Part shown: piece by piece, positions 55,621 to 64,000 of the stretch | Numbering within the stretch: the first letter of the stretch is position 1 | How the letters are laid out: every line of letters begins with the position of its first letter | Assembly (NCBI RefSeq): GCF_027627475.1 | Contig: NZ_CP115484.1 | Span: forward strand, 3,022,001 to 3,086,000 | Source: Paenibacillus sp. SYP-B4298 | Lineage (GTDB): Bacteria > Bacillota > Bacilli > Paenibacillales > Paenibacillaceae | Direction: 5' to 3' | DNA: 64,000 nt | The notes under the pieces: model-generated | The model's input: the letters and a program-made list of their open reading frames with translations, nothing else | Databases searched by the model: none | Told to the model about the DNA's origin: nothing | Program-made: the position numbers and the translations under genes

Positions 55621-56139
55621 TTATCTAAAGGGACGCTTCGCGCGCGGCGGACCAAGCACCTCTGCCCATACAATCGCTCGGCGCATCTCTTCCTTACGCG
55701 GCAGACGCTCCCCAGGCGAGGAGATTGCCGACGCTGCTGCGGTCGGAATCGAACGTTCACCTGCTGTCCGCCTGACTGGTTGCTCCCGCTGTCGCGTCTT
55801 CTCCTGCTGCCGGCGCTCCTCCAGCTCATTCTGGCGACGCCGCCCCTCCTCCTCCTGCTGGCGCTGCAGAGCAAGCTGCCTGACCGCCTCTGCCAACGCA
55901 GGGTCAGCAGGCATGTTATGGCTCGGAGCTCCCTGCGAGCCGGCGGCAGGGACATTAACTCTTCTCTGCCCCTGCTGCGGAACTCGCTGCGGCTGCCGTC
56001 CGTTAGGCTGACCCTTGTCGCCGCCAAAGGGCGGCATCCCTTGTTGCTTGCCTTTTTTGTTGAACAGCGAAATAATCAGCCCGATGAGTATAATCGCTAC
56101 AAATGGGTTGGCCGCAATAAAATTAAGCAAGGTTTCCAT
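55621..56139 (-). CDS. Third gene of the nfeD-floA operon: bitopic protein of unknown function
   Basis: Protein of 172 residues. One N-terminal membrane span (about 8-26) is followed by a hydrophilic cytoplasmic region: a Gly/Pro/Gln-rich linker (about 30-75), a Glu/Arg/Gln-rich helix or coiled coil (about 80-120), and a basic tail ending in RAKRPFR. No known domain is recognised. It starts 10 nt after the floA stop, its Shine-Dalgarno AGGTGAT overlapping the end of floA, and it ends at the operon terminator. B. subtilis has an unrelated-looking small gene (yqfB) at this place. A role with the flotillin is inferred from the operon only. Confidence 0.8.
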   Translation of the reverse strand: METLLNFIAANPFVAIILIGLIISLFNKKGKQQGMPPFGGDKGQPNGRQPQRVPQQGQRRVNVPAAGSQGAPSHNMPADPALAEAVRQLALQRQQEEEGRRRQNELEERRQQEKTRQREQPVRRTAGERSIPTAAASAISSPGERLPRKEEMRRAIVWAEVLGPPRAKRPFR

Positions 56140-56149
56140 AGGCTATCAC

Positions 56150-57145
56150 CTAACGCTTATCAAAGCTATTGTCGTCGGAGGAGCCTTCCGTCTTGCCAAT
56201 TGAGCCGCGCATCTGGGTATCCGCCTCGATATTTTTCATGTTCAGATAATCCATAACCCCGAGCTTGCCGCCCTTCAGCGCATCAGCCATCGCCAGCGGC
56301 ACCTGAGATTCGGATTCGACTACGCGAGCCTGCATCTCCACCACGCGCGCCTTCATTTCCTGCTCAAGCGCAACAGCCATCGCGCGGCGCTCCTCCGCCT
56401 TCGCCTGGGCGATGATCTTATCGGCTTCCGCCTGCTCGGTCTGCAGATTGGCGCCGATGTTCTTGCCCACGTCCACATCCGCAATATCGATGGACAAGAT
56501 CTCAAAAGCCGTTCCCGCGTCCAATCCTTTATCCAACACGGTACGAGAAATCATATCCGGATTTTCCAGTACTGCCTTGTGAGAAGCAGAAGAACCGTTC
56601 GTACTGACGATACCCTCGCCCACACGAGCAAGAATAGTTTCTTCACCCGCTCCGCCAACAAGACGGTCGATATTGGCGCGCACAGTGACGCGAGCCCGCA
56701 CCTTGACCTCGATTCCATCCTTCGCCACAGCCGATACGAACGGAGTCTCGATCACCTTCGGATTAACGCTCATCTGCACAGCCTGCAGCACATCGCGTCC
56801 TGCCAGATCGATCGCAGCCGCCCGTGTAAATTCCAGTTGAATGTTGGCGCGCTGCGCCGCGATGAGCGCATTGACCACACGGTCAACGTTGCCGCCCGCC
56901 AGATAGTGGCTCTCAAGCTGGTTAATATTCAAGCCCAGTCCAGCTTTCGTTGCCTTAATGAGCGGATTGACGATGCGCGCTGGCGCAACCCGTCTCAGTC
57001 TCATCGCGACGAGCGTAATAATACCGATCCGCACCCCGGAAGCCAGCGCTGAGATCCACAGCATGAACGGAAAGAAATTAAAAAATACAACAATCGCAAT
57101 CAATACAACGACACCAACCACTGCATACATAATTAACGGATCCAT
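56150..57145 (-). CDS. floA: Flotillin-like protein FloA (YqfA)
   Basis: Membrane scaffold protein of 331 residues of functional membrane microdomains. A short N-terminal membrane hairpin/span (about 5-30) precedes the SPFH/PHB-like region (about 35-200) and a helical tail with the heptads [23 protein letters not shown] at 57145 follows GGAGGGG. nfeD lies 24 nt upstream, the usual pairing. A sigma-W-type promoter precedes nfeD. Confidence 0.96.
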   Translation of the reverse strand: MDPLIMYAVVGVVVLIAIVVFFNFFPFMLWISALASGVRIGIITLVAMRLRRVAPARIVNPLIKATKAGLGLNINQLESHYLAGGNVDRVVNALIAAQRANIQLEFTRAAAIDLAGRDVLQAVQMSVNPKVIETPFVSAVAKDGIEVKVRARVTVRANIDRLVGGAGEETILARVGEGIVSTNGSSASHKAVLENPDMISRTVLDKGLDAGTAFEILSIDIADVDVGKNIGANLQTEQAEADKIIAQAKAEERRAMAVALEQEMKARVVEMQARVVESESQVPLAMADALKGGKLGVMDYLNMKNIEADTQMRGSIGKTEGSSDDNSFDKR

Positions 57146-57169
57146 GTAATGACAACCCCTCCAACCTGT

Positions 57170-58555
57170 TTAGTTTGTATGGACTTCACCAACGACTACT
57201 CTTGTTCCTTCTACCTTAATGACTTTCACCCTTGCCCCTGAAGCGATGAATTCGCCCAAAGTGATGACATCCACCCGCTCCCCGGCAATGTCAACCGTAC
57301 CTGATGGGCGTAGCGGTGTCAAGGCTATGCCTTCCAGACCCTGGAGAAGAATCTTGGATTCGGCAGAGATGAATCCCTCCTCGGAGGTCAGTCTCTCCTC
57401 CAGTATGAATTTGTTCCAGATGCCCCGCTTTTTGAAAATGTAACTGAATACAGCTACAACAACTGCCGCAACAATAACAGCTACCGTCAAGTTAAGCAAT
57501 GCATCCGCGGTATCATAAGCAGCCATCAATATGCCTCCGACTAACGACGCAATACCTAGGATACCCAGTATACCGAAGCTTGGGACGAACAGCTCAATAA
57601 TTAACAGACCAATTCCGATTGCAAATAGCACGGCAGTCTCCATTCCCGCGAAACCCGCAATATAATGTCCGAAGAAATATAGCCCGAATGATACCAGGCC
57701 GACGATGCCCGGCACACCAAAGCCAGGTACGAACAATTCAATGGCCACTCCGGCTAAACCGAGAATAAGCAGCAGCGTCGCAATTCCCTGGGAGGTAACG
57801 AATCGTGCAATATTTTCTGCCAGAGACGGGTTAAACTCAATGATGCTGCGGTTATCCAGTCCGAGATACTTCAGCGCATCCTCTACCGAGCCAGCGGTAT
57901 GCTCTGAATAGCCGACCTGAAGCGCCTCCTCCGCTGTCAGCGTCAGCACTTCTCCCTTGCCGTAGGTCTTGTTCAGCTTCTTGATGTGTACCTCCGAGTA
58001 CGGGTCCGCCATCTTGATCGCTACCTCGGGGTCTCGACCATTCAACTCGGCCGCCGAGCGCATCGCGCCTACCCAATGCGAGACCGTCTTCGGGTCTTCG
58101 ATCAGCGTGCCGCTGCCATCCACCACCGCGGCCGCCCCGATCGTGCTCCCCGGATGCATAATAATCTGATCCGCATTTAACGCAATGAATGCGCCTGCTG
58201 ACATCGCCCGGTTTTGTACATAGGCTACAACTGGCACCGAGGAAGAGCGAATCAGGTCGCCAATCTCGTCGGCATTGACCACCCGACCGCCCAATGTGTC
58301 AATGACGAGCAGAATGCGATCGGCCGAAGCCTGCTCCGCTTCCTCGAATGCCCGCTCCAGAAAGGATTGCAGTCCAGATTCGATCGCCTGCTTGACCGGT
58401 ACGACGAACACTGCTGTCCCCGGCGCAGATGCTGCTGACGGTGGAGCTTTCGTCTCCGCGGCGGCTGTCCACAATGGCAGGCCAAGCAGCAGCGACAGCA
58501 TGAAGACGATCAATAGCGCCCGCAACCATCCTTGCTTTCTGAGATGATGTGCCAC
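57170..58555 (-). CDS. nfeD: NfeD family membrane serine protease (YqeZ)
   Basis: Full-length NfeD of 461 residues. Signal peptide (about 14-33), ClpP-like protease domain (about 45-230) with the nucleophile region NRAMSAGAFIALNADQI, then four to five membrane spans (about 240-375), and the C-terminal NfeD OB-fold (about 385-461). It works together with FloA-type flotillins. GTG at 58555 has AAAGGAGG nine bases upstream. First gene of the operon. Confidence 0.95.
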   Translation of the reverse strand: MAHHLRKQGWLRALLIVFMLSLLLGLPLWTAAAETKAPPSAASAPGTAVFVVPVKQAIESGLQSFLERAFEEAEQASADRILLVIDTLGGRVVNADEIGDLIRSSSVPVVAYVQNRAMSAGAFIALNADQIIMHPGSTIGAAAVVDGSGTLIEDPKTVSHWVGAMRSAAELNGRDPEVAIKMADPYSEVHIKKLNKTYGKGEVLTLTAEEALQVGYSEHTAGSVEDALKYLGLDNRSIIEFNPSLAENIARFVTSQGIATLLLILGLAGVAIELFVPGFGVPGIVGLVSFGLYFFGHYIAGFAGMETAVLFAIGIGLLIIELFVPSFGILGILGIASLVGGILMAAYDTADALLNLTVAVIVAAVVVAVFSYIFKKRGIWNKFILEERLTSEEGFISAESKILLQGLEGIALTPLRPSGTVDIAGERVDVITLGEFIASGARVKVIKVEGTRVVVGEVHTN

Positions 58556-58605
58556 AATCGCGTTCCTCCTTTGCTAGATGGGTCGTTCCAGGATATGAGT
58601 ACCTA

Positions 58606-58631
58606 TACGGAGTATATCGGTTTTGGTTTCA
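58606..58631 (-). promoter_or_regulatory. Sigma-W (ECF)-type promoter of nfeD-floA
   Basis: On the minus strand TGAAAC (58626-58631) and CGTA (58606-58609) are separated by exactly 16 bases, the signature of extracytoplasmic-function sigma-W promoters. The orthologous yqeZ-yqfA-yqfB operon of B. subtilis belongs to the sigma-W regulon. The leader to the GTG start is about 43 nt. Confidence 0.85.
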
Positions 58632-58802
58632 TTATATTGCAGCAAACAGACACAAAATATGAGTGGATGGCCTGCGCATCCCGGCTCTCCACACAGGCAC
58701 AAGCGAGGCGGCTGCCGTCGTCCTTGGCGGGCAAAGCATCATTTGGCGTGGACATAGAAGACGATAAGGTATATTGCACTTGCAAATGATTATAAGAAAA
58801 CA

Positions 58803-58848
58803 AGCCTGCCCGCTGGTGCAAGGCATCCTTGCATTCAACGGGCAGGCT
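58803..58848 (-). terminator. Terminator of rpsU-yqeY
   Basis: Outer arms AGCCTGCCCG and CGGGCAGGCT with an inner TGCAAGG/CCTTGCA hairpin. Followed on the minus strand by TTGTTTTCTTAT. It lies 17 bp after the yqeY stop. Confidence 0.85.
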
Positions 58849-58865
58849 CTTGGAGCTGGCGTAAT

Positions 58866-59309
58866 CTATTGCAGAAATTGCTGTACAAGCTGATTTACTA
58901 GTTTACCGTCAGCCCGTCCTTTTACCTTCGGCATCAGGGCGGTCATCACTTTTCCCATCTCGGCCTTCGAAGAAGCACCGGTTTCCTGGATGGTCTGCTG
59001 TACAATCACTTTGATTTCTTCTTCGGTAAGCTGCTGGGGCAGGTAAACACTAATAATATCTATTTCTGCAGCGAGATTCGTCACTAAATCTTCGCGGCCG
59101 GCTTTCTTAAATTCTTGGAGGGAATCTTTACGTTGCTTGATTTCACGACTCAGAATGTCAAGCACTTCGTTATCGTCCAGCGCTCTCTTCAGATCAATTT
59201 CTTGATTTTTCACAGAGGCGCGAACCATCCGAATAGTGGAGAGTTTGAATTTGTCTTGACTCTTCATCGCTTGCTTCATATCATCGTTCAATCGATCGCT
59301 CAGGTTCAT
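58866..59309 (-). CDS. yqeY: GatB/YqeY domain protein
   Basis: Protein of 147 residues related to the tRNA-binding tail domain of the amidotransferase subunit GatB. Core residues include LSDRLNDDMKQAMKSQDKFK, VRASVKNQEIDLKRAL and MGKVMTALMPKVKGRADG. Alone it may bind tRNA, but the role is unknown. It follows rpsU by 15 nt. ATG at 59309 after AGGAGG. Confidence 0.93.
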   Translation of the reverse strand: MNLSDRLNDDMKQAMKSQDKFKLSTIRMVRASVKNQEIDLKRALDDNEVLDILSREIKQRKDSLQEFKKAGREDLVTNLAAEIDIISVYLPQQLTEEEIKVIVQQTIQETGASSKAEMGKVMTALMPKVKGRADGKLVNQLVQQFLQ

Positions 59310-59324
59310 TATGGAAGGATCCTC

Positions 59325-59498
59325 CTAAAACTTTCTTTTCCGCGCAGCCTCAGACTTCTTCTTGCGTTTCACGCTAGGCTTCTCATAGTGCTTGCGCTTT
59401 TTGACCTCAGCCAAAACGCCGTCCTTAGCGATGGAACGCTTGAAGCGACGAAGTGCAGCATCTATTGTTTCATTTTTTTTGACTCTAGTTTCAGACAC
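59325..59498 (-). CDS. rpsU: 30S ribosomal protein S21
   Basis: Basic ribosomal protein of 57 residues: [20 protein letters not shown], then a Lys/Arg-rich helix ending RKRKF. GTG at 59498 has GGAGGGAGGG seven bases upstream. A frame opening at 59537 would only add a non-conserved extension. A consensus promoter lies 59 bp before the start. rpsU-yqeY is conserved in Bacilli. Confidence 0.95.
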   Translation of the reverse strand: MSETRVKKNETIDAALRRFKRSIAKDGVLAEVKKRKHYEKPSVKRKKKSEAARKRKF

Positions 59499-59556
59499 CA
59501 GTTTTCCCTCCCTCCAAAACAGACCGTCCAGAACCATTCACGGTTTATCAAACTAC

Positions 59557-59586
59557 ATTATATGTCAACGGGAAAGCACGTGTCAA
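59557..59586 (-). promoter_or_regulatory. Sigma-A promoter of rpsU-yqeY
   Basis: On the minus strand TTGACA (59581-59586) and TATAAT (59557-59562), both perfect hexamers, are 18 bases apart. A second TTGACA directly abuts the -10 box. Confidence 0.88.
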
Positions 59587-59599
59587 CTCACGGTTCTCA

Positions 59600-59941
59600 C
59601 TAATTTAGCGGGCCAAGCTTTTCTCCACCCAGAAGATGGAAATGCAAGTGAAACACTACCTGTCCGCTGTCGCGATTGCAATTATTGACAAGACGGTACC
59701 CAGACTCAGCAATGCCAAGCTCTGAGGCGATCTTGCGTGCGGCAGCAAAAATTTCGGCCATCACCTGGTCGTCCTCATCTGTGACATCGTTCATCGTTGA
59801 AATATGCTTTTTGGGAATAATCAGAACATGCTCCCGCGCAGCAGGCTGAATATCATAGAAAGCTAACACCTGATCATTTTCAAACACTTTTTTGGACGGA
59901 ATCGATCCCTCTATAATTTTGCAGAACAGACAGTTATCCAT
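59600..59941 (-). CDS. HIT family nucleotide-binding protein
   Basis: Protein of 113 residues with zinc-binding Cys pair (CLFC) and the histidine triad HLHFHLL near the C-terminus. Probably an AMP- or nucleoside phosphoramidate hydrolase of the HINT type. ATG at 59941 is chosen because GGAGGAG lies 12 bases upstream; the ATG at 59965 has no site. It lies just before rpsU on the same strand, separated by the rpsU promoter. Confidence 0.92.
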   Translation of the reverse strand: MDNCLFCKIIEGSIPSKKVFENDQVLAFYDIQPAAREHVLIIPKKHISTMNDVTDEDDQVMAEIFAAARKIASELGIAESGYRLVNNCNRDSGQVVFHLHFHLLGGEKLGPLN

Positions 59942-59973
59942 ACAACACTTCAACTCCTCCACCATGTAATCTT

Positions 59974-60591
59974 CTAACTACCGGTCAACTCGGCCGGCTC
60001 ATTGAGTGCAAGCAGCAGCTTCCTTGCGATGTCTACCCATCCGTCACCGTTCTCCGTGCGCAGCGCGTTCTGCGTTGTCAGTTCCGTGTACGGGAAGGCC
60101 GCCAGCTCCTCCTGCATTCGGGTATAGGTCTGGATCAACTGGCTGGCATAAGCCCCCTCGGCTGCCGTCAAGCTCGATGCCTGATTGCCTGCGGCGCTCA
60201 GCGCGGACTCGATAGCCTCAATGAACTGCGCGGCAGAGCGCGGCTGGGCAGGAGATGGGCTGTCATACCTTGGCAGTGCGGTATCCACAAGATAGATCAA
60301 GCCGCCCGCATGCTCAAATGCAAAGCCAATCGCTTGCTTGGCCTGAATCCGGGCACTGGCGTCCTCGCTGTCCAACAGCGCCTGCAGCGCAGCAATCAGC
60401 GCCTCGGCATGAACGCGAGCATCCCATGCGCTGCGGATGATGCGTTCCCCTTCCCTCTCCCGTCCTGCCTGATCATTCACCAGCTTCGTCGAGTAGAGCA
60501 CAACGTTTCCGATCAGGCTAAAAACCAACAACGACAGCATGACAGGCGCAAACCAGGACCGCTTAGCAGCGGGCTGTTCATTCATCTGCAC
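59974..60591 (-). CDS. Signal-anchored helical protein, unknown function
   Basis: Protein of about 205 residues. A membrane span at about 14-34 (FAPVMLSLLVFSLIGNVVLY) is followed by an extracellular, Ala-rich helical region of about 160 residues without recognised domain. GTG at 60591 (AAAGGA six bases upstream) is one of several possible starts; ATG at 60585 and 60597 are alternatives. It lies between addA and the HIT gene, 32 nt before the latter. No function is inferred. Confidence 0.65.
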   Translation of the reverse strand: MQMNEQPAAKRSWFAPVMLSLLVFSLIGNVVLYSTKLVNDQAGREREGERIIRSAWDARVHAEALIAALQALLDSEDASARIQAKQAIGFAFEHAGGLIYLVDTALPRYDSPSPAQPRSAAQFIEAIESALSAAGNQASSLTAAEGAYASQLIQTYTRMQEELAAFPYTELTTQNALRTENGDGWVDIARKLLLALNEPAELTGS

Positions 60592-60647
60592 GTTCATTCC
60601 TTTCACTCAGGCTTGCTTATGATGCCTTATAGCTGCGCAAGCCCGAC

Positions 60648-63600
60648 TCATTCGCCATAGTTCAAGTTTATACGAACTGCTTGGGCGCCGTCAAAGAAGA
60701 AAATGAAGCATTCCGCGATCGGCTCGCCCAGTATGGCGCTGGCTGCCTCGGCATACAGCTCCAGTTGAAACCGGTGCCGCTCGGCCGTTTGCTCATAGCG
60801 CCCATCAAGGATACGGTCGCTCTTGTAGTCGAGCAGCACCAGTCCCTGCTCCTCGCGGAACAGACAATCGATTACCCCTTGTATTAGCACGGCCTCCCGC
60901 TCCAGTTGTCCCTCGCTGTTCGTTCCGTATAGCCTCTCGGCCGGCAAGCGGTAGCTGAATGGCACCTCGCGGCGCACCCACTTCGCTGAGCGCAGCCTTG
61001 CGGCCAGCGGACTGGCGAAGAATTGCAAGATCGCGGATGTATTCACCGCCTCCCGCTGACGTGCTGTAATCAGTTGGCGCCGCTGCAGAACATCCAGTGC
61101 TTCCTCCAGTTCACCAGCGCCCATCTCCTTGGCTAACGGTACATGCTGCATGACCAGGTGATTCAGCGTGCCCAGCTCCGCTGCGCTCATTGCCCGCTCC
61201 TCCATGAAGCGCGGACGGCGCAGGGCAAAGCCCGATGCAGTCTTATTGCCGCCTGCCCCCGCTTGTCCGCCCCTGACCGCATCGGAGTGTACCCAGGATA
61301 GATCCGCCGCATTCTGCTGATCCAGTGTACTGTAGAGCCGCTTCATCTCCGTAACGGACGTCTTGGCAGCGAGCGCAGCAGCCTCGGGATGCGAATAGCG
61401 CCAGGACAGCGACTCAATGACCCGTGCTACCGCAACAGACCGCTCCGACCTGTTCAGCTCGACTGGCCTCAGCTTTGCAAGCTGCTCCCGCCTGCTGTGC
61501 CGCTGCTCATCCTCCGACGGGTCCTCTGCCGCAACTGCCGCTTCGGCGCCGAGCAGCGCAGCAGGCGTAAGTGCAAAGCGCCAGCCTTGCAGTCCAGGCG
61601 CTTCAGCACTGCCAACTTCAAGCCGTTCGCCGCCCTCTCCCCCCTGCATGGCAAGTGGCAGCAGCCAGTCCAGGTAACGCCGCGCAGATGCCAGTGCATA
61701 ATCCGGCAGACTACCGTCCTTAGCCAGCTCCTGCGCACGCTCCAGTTGCTTCTGCGCATCCTTCGATGTACCGATCAGGAATAGCTTCTCCTTTGGCCTC
61801 GTGAGCGCAACGTAGAGCACGCGCATCTCTTCAGCCAGCATCTCCATCCGCATCTGCCTGCGGATCGCAAGATACGGCAAGCTCGGGTAGCCGACCCGCC
61901 GCTCACGATCGATCACCTTGGGCCCATAGCCCAATTCCTTATGCATAAGAAACGGAAGATTCAAATCCTGCATATTGAACATTTTTCCAAGGCCAGCGAC
62001 GAAGACAACGGGAAATTCCAGTCCCTTGCTCTTATGAATCGACATGATGCGAACAACATCCTCCTGCTCGCCGAGCGCCCGGGCGGTTCCCAGATCTCCG
62101 CCGCTCTCCCGCATCCGGTCGACAAATCTCAGGAAGCGGAACAGGCCACGGAAGGACGTCTCCTCATACTGCCGCGCACGATCGTGCAGCGCCCGCAGAT
62201 TGGCTTGACGCTGCACACCTCCGGGCAGACCGCCCACCAGATCGTAGTACCCTGTCTCCGTGTAGATGAGCCAGATCAGATCAGCCAGCGACCCTTGACG
62301 AGCCTCCTCGCGCCATCGGCCTAGCTGAACCAAGAAGCGCTCCAGCCGCTCGCATAGCGATACAGGCACATCAGCGGTCACCACCGCTGCCTTCACAGCG
62401 TCATAATAGGCGCCTCTGGCCGCTGCCATACGAATGATCGCCAGTTCCTCAGCCGTCAAGCCATAGAGCGGCGAGCGCAGCACGCCAGCTAGCGGGATGT
62501 CCTGATACGGATTGTCAATGATCCGCAGCAGCGACAGCATCGTCTCCACCTCCGTCGCCTCGAAGTAGCCGCTGCTCAGCTCTGCATAAGCCGGGATGCC
62601 CGCAGCCTGCAGCTCCTCGATCAGTATCGGCGCCCATTGTGAAGTCGCACGCAGCAATACAACAATATCCCGCCACATTAGCGAACGACTTGCCTTCTGC
62701 TTGCCGTCATAGGCCGCGAAGGCGGCTGTACCGCTCTCGTTGTCGCCCTCCATCAGGCGCCGGATCTGCAGCGCGATCCACCGCGCCTCCAGTTGCGCCG
62801 TTGCCAGCTCCGCTGCTTCCATAGCGGCCGCTTCGACTTCCTCGCCCTCCTCCAGCTCACTCTGCTCCCCGGCTGCCTCCGGCAGGCCGGAGCGATCCAG
62901 CAGCGTTAGCTCCACCGCATAAGGACTGCCGGAGCCGCTCTGCAATGGCGGAGGATACGAAGCGCCGCATACAAGCTCCGCGCTCCGGTCGTAATCCATC
63001 TCCGCTACCTTCTCACGCATAATGGCGCGGAACACATCATTGACTCCGTCAACGACCTCCTGACGACTGCGGAAGTTGCGAGCCAGGTCAATGCGCAGTC
63101 CGCCGCCGCCTTCCTCTGCGAACGACTTGTACTTCTGCAGGAACAGATTTGGCTCCGCCAGCCGAAAGCGATAGATCGACTGCTTGACATCGCCCACCAT
63201 GAACCGGTTCCCTGGGGAGCGTCTCGACAGCAGCGATACAATCGCCTCCTGCACCATGTTCGTATCCTGATATTCATCCAGCAAAATTTCGTCAAATTGC
63301 TGCTGATACTCCAGGGCAGCGGCTGAAGGCAGCACCTGCTTCTCCGTCGATGACGGATCGCGCAGAATACGCAGACAGTAGTGCTCCAGATCGCCAAAAT
63401 CGAGCAGGCTGCGCTTGCGTTTGGCCTCCTCGTAAGCAACAGCAAAATCGATGACAAGCCGCGACAGCTCATTCATCTGCGGCCCCAGCGCCGCCAGCTC
63501 GGCTGCGAATTCCTCCGGCCTGCGCGCCGCCAGCTCCCCCTTCGTCTGCGCGAGCAGCTCCTTCATCTGCTCGCGCAGCTCCTTGACCATCTCCTGGAGC

Positions 63601-64000
63601 TGCTCGTCATAGCTCCCCTTCTTCAGCGGCTTCAGACGGCCGAGCTGTGCAATCTGGAAGGACGCCTGCCATTGCTGCCACGGCAGCTCCCGCACCCCCT
63701 GCAGCAGCGCCTCAATCAGTGCAAGATCCTCCTCCAGTTGAGCGATATAGCCAGCGGGCCCTCCTGGCAGCTTCGCAATTCCGATCGCCTGCCGCGCCAT
63801 TGCGCAGGCTCCCTCCAGCGCAAGCCGCAGCTCGCGTGTCAAGCCATCCATCCAGCGCGTCTTCGCCAGCTCATCCTCCTTATGCGGCTTGAACAGCTCG
63901 GCCGCTGACTCCAGCCACTGATCCGGCCACGGATGGCTGCGCGAAAAATCGTACAATTGCAGCACAAGCCGATATAGAGGCTCATCCCCCCGCTCGCCGC
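60648..64000 (-). CDS. addA: Helicase-nuclease subunit AddA (5' part beyond window)
   Basis: C-terminal 1,116 codons of the AddA subunit of the AddAB double-strand-break repair machine. Helicase motifs visible: II DEYQDTNMVQEA, III FMVGDVKQSIYRFRLAEP, V MSIHKSKGLEFPVVFVAG, VI RVLYVALTRPKEKL. The C-terminal RecB-like nuclease has LVLLDYKSDR with its Asp and Lys. Walker A and the N-terminal part are beyond the edge. The frame stays open to the last base. Near the right edge the frame reads GERGDEPLYRLV as expected, without a break. Confidence 0.95.
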   Translation of the reverse strand, partial: GERGDEPLYRLVLQLYDFSRSHPWPDQWLESAAELFKPHKEDELAKTRWMDGLTRELRLALEGACAMARQAIGIAKLPGGPAGYIAQLEEDLALIEALLQGVRELPWQQWQASFQIAQLGRLKPLKKGSYDEQLQEMVKELREQMKELLAQTKGELAARRPEEFAAELAALGPQMNELSRLVIDFAVAYEEAKRKRSLLDFGDLEHYCLRILRDPSSTEKQVLPSAAALEYQQQFDEILLDEYQDTNMVQEAIVSLLSRRSPGNRFMVGDVKQSIYRFRLAEPNLFLQKYKSFAEEGGGGLRIDLARNFRSRQEVVDGVNDVFRAIMREKVAEMDYDRSAELVCGASYPPPLQSGSGSPYAVELTLLDRSGLPEAAGEQSELEEGEEVEAAAMEAAELATAQLEARWIALQIRRLMEGDNESGTAAFAAYDGKQKASRSLMWRDIVVLLRATSQWAPILIEELQAAGIPAYAELSSGYFEATEVETMLSLLRIIDNPYQDIPLAGVLRSPLYGLTAEELAIIRMAAARGAYYDAVKAAVVTADVPVSLCERLERFLVQLGRWREEARQGSLADLIWLIYTETGYYDLVGGLPGGVQRQANLRALHDRARQYEETSFRGLFRFLRFVDRMRESGGDLGTARALGEQEDVVRIMSIHKSKGLEFPVVFVAGLGKMFNMQDLNLPFLMHKELGYGPKVIDRERRVGYPSLPYLAIRRQMRMEMLAEEMRVLYVALTRPKEKLFLIGTSKDAQKQLERAQELAKDGSLPDYALASARRYLDWLLPLAMQGGEGGERLEVGSAEAPGLQGWRFALTPAALLGAEAAVAAEDPSEDEQRHSRREQLAKLRPVELNRSERSVAVARVIESLSWRYSHPEAAALAAKTSVTEMKRLYSTLDQQNAADLSWVHSDAVRGGQAGAGGNKTASGFALRRPRFMEERAMSAAELGTLNHLVMQHVPLAKEMGAGELEEALDVLQRRQLITARQREAVNTSAILQFFASPLAARLRSAKWVRREVPFSYRLPAERLYGTNSEGQLEREAVLIQGVIDCLFREEQGLVLLDYKSDRILDGRYEQTAERHRFQLELYAEAASAILGEPIAECFIFFFDGAQAVRINLNYGE

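Larger units (their letters stand above)
58556..58865. other. Gap between yqeY and nfeD: promoter and terminator, no gene
   Basis: A 310-bp interval. Near nfeD it holds the sigma-W-type promoter. Near yqeY it holds a large hairpin. The middle (about 58632-58795) has short open frames on both strands with no recognisable similarity or ribosome binding site, so I see no gene there. Confidence 0.6.

Noticed and set aside
58532-58789. 85-residue reading frame between nfeD and yqeY
   Set aside because: It crosses the nfeD start region and the sigma-W promoter, has no ribosome binding site, and its protein resembles no family I know.
63966-64000. Possible frameshift at the G-run near the right edge of addA
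   Set aside because: Careful reading codon by codon shows an open frame giving GERGDEPLYRLV into the rest of AddA, so there is no break.
1-64000. CRISPR array, prophage, complete insertion sequence, rRNA or tRNA genes
   Set aside because: No regularly spaced direct repeats, no transposase or phage genes, and no cloverleaf or rRNA signatures were found.

Overview
The window is a stretch of chromosome from a spore-forming, low-to-moderate GC Gram-positive bacterium. It is almost certainly a Paenibacillus or close relative. Evidence for this is the protein content (SpoVD, YqfC/YqfD, RsfA/GerR-like regulator, YhcN/YlaJ lipoprotein, BshC of bacillithiol synthesis, type B RNase P RNA), the GGAGG-type ribosome binding sites, and gene order shared with the Bacillus subtilis ylb-yll-dcw, yla and yqe-yqf regions. 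Assignments rest on reading motifs and gene order; no database search was run. No rRNA, tRNA, CRISPR array, prophage or complete insertion sequence was seen.

Layout. 1-7.8 kb (minus strand): the front of the division and cell wall cluster, mraZ-rsmH-ftsL-pbpB-spoVD-murE (murE runs off the left edge), with a three-repeat MraZ operator before mraZ. 8-13.4 kb (minus): ahcY, bshC, a DUF3397 membrane protein, panE and an RsfA/GerR-type sporulation regulator. ahcY sits between bshC and mraZ, which are neighbours in B. subtilis. 13.6-16.6 kb: a DUF2626 membrane protein, an exported PcsB-like coiled-coil protein of unknown function, and an orphan solute-binding protein. 16.8-23.4 kb: a yla-like block (PIN-PhoH ATPase, YlaJ lipoprotein, PNPOx-like protein, LCP ligase, YlaH, TypA, membrane protein). 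23.5-27.7 kb: a TerC-family protein behind a hairpin that hides its Shine-Dalgarno site, then thiI-nifZ and a lytic transglycosylase. 27.8-36.5 kb is the most accessory part: a membrane-anchored FAD oxidoreductase, small proteins including DUF1540, YpuI, an S8 protease whose stop codon appears to have received a 160-bp palindromic element, and a solute-binding lipoprotein next to a chemoreceptor.

36.6-37.0 kb holds rnpB. 37.1-64 kb (all minus) is the conserved macromolecular-synthesis region: yqfO, trmK, a membrane protein, rpoD, dnaG, yqxD, the PPDK regulator, glyS, glyQ (with T-box), recO, yqzL, era, dgkA, ybeY, pgpH, phoH, yqfD, yqfC, then a floA-nfeD operon with a third gene, yqeY, rpsU, a HIT protein, a hypothetical protein and addA (runs off the right edge).

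Most of the window is core genome, and I did not find an unmistakable new defence or biosynthetic system. The most interesting signals are a sigma-W-type promoter driving nfeD-floA plus an undescribed third gene, the coiled-coil protein with a PcsB-type N-terminus but no hydrolase, the solute-binding protein/chemoreceptor pair, two Shine-Dalgarno-sequestering hairpins, the palindromic element inserted at a stop codon, and a possible non-canonical start codon for dnaG.
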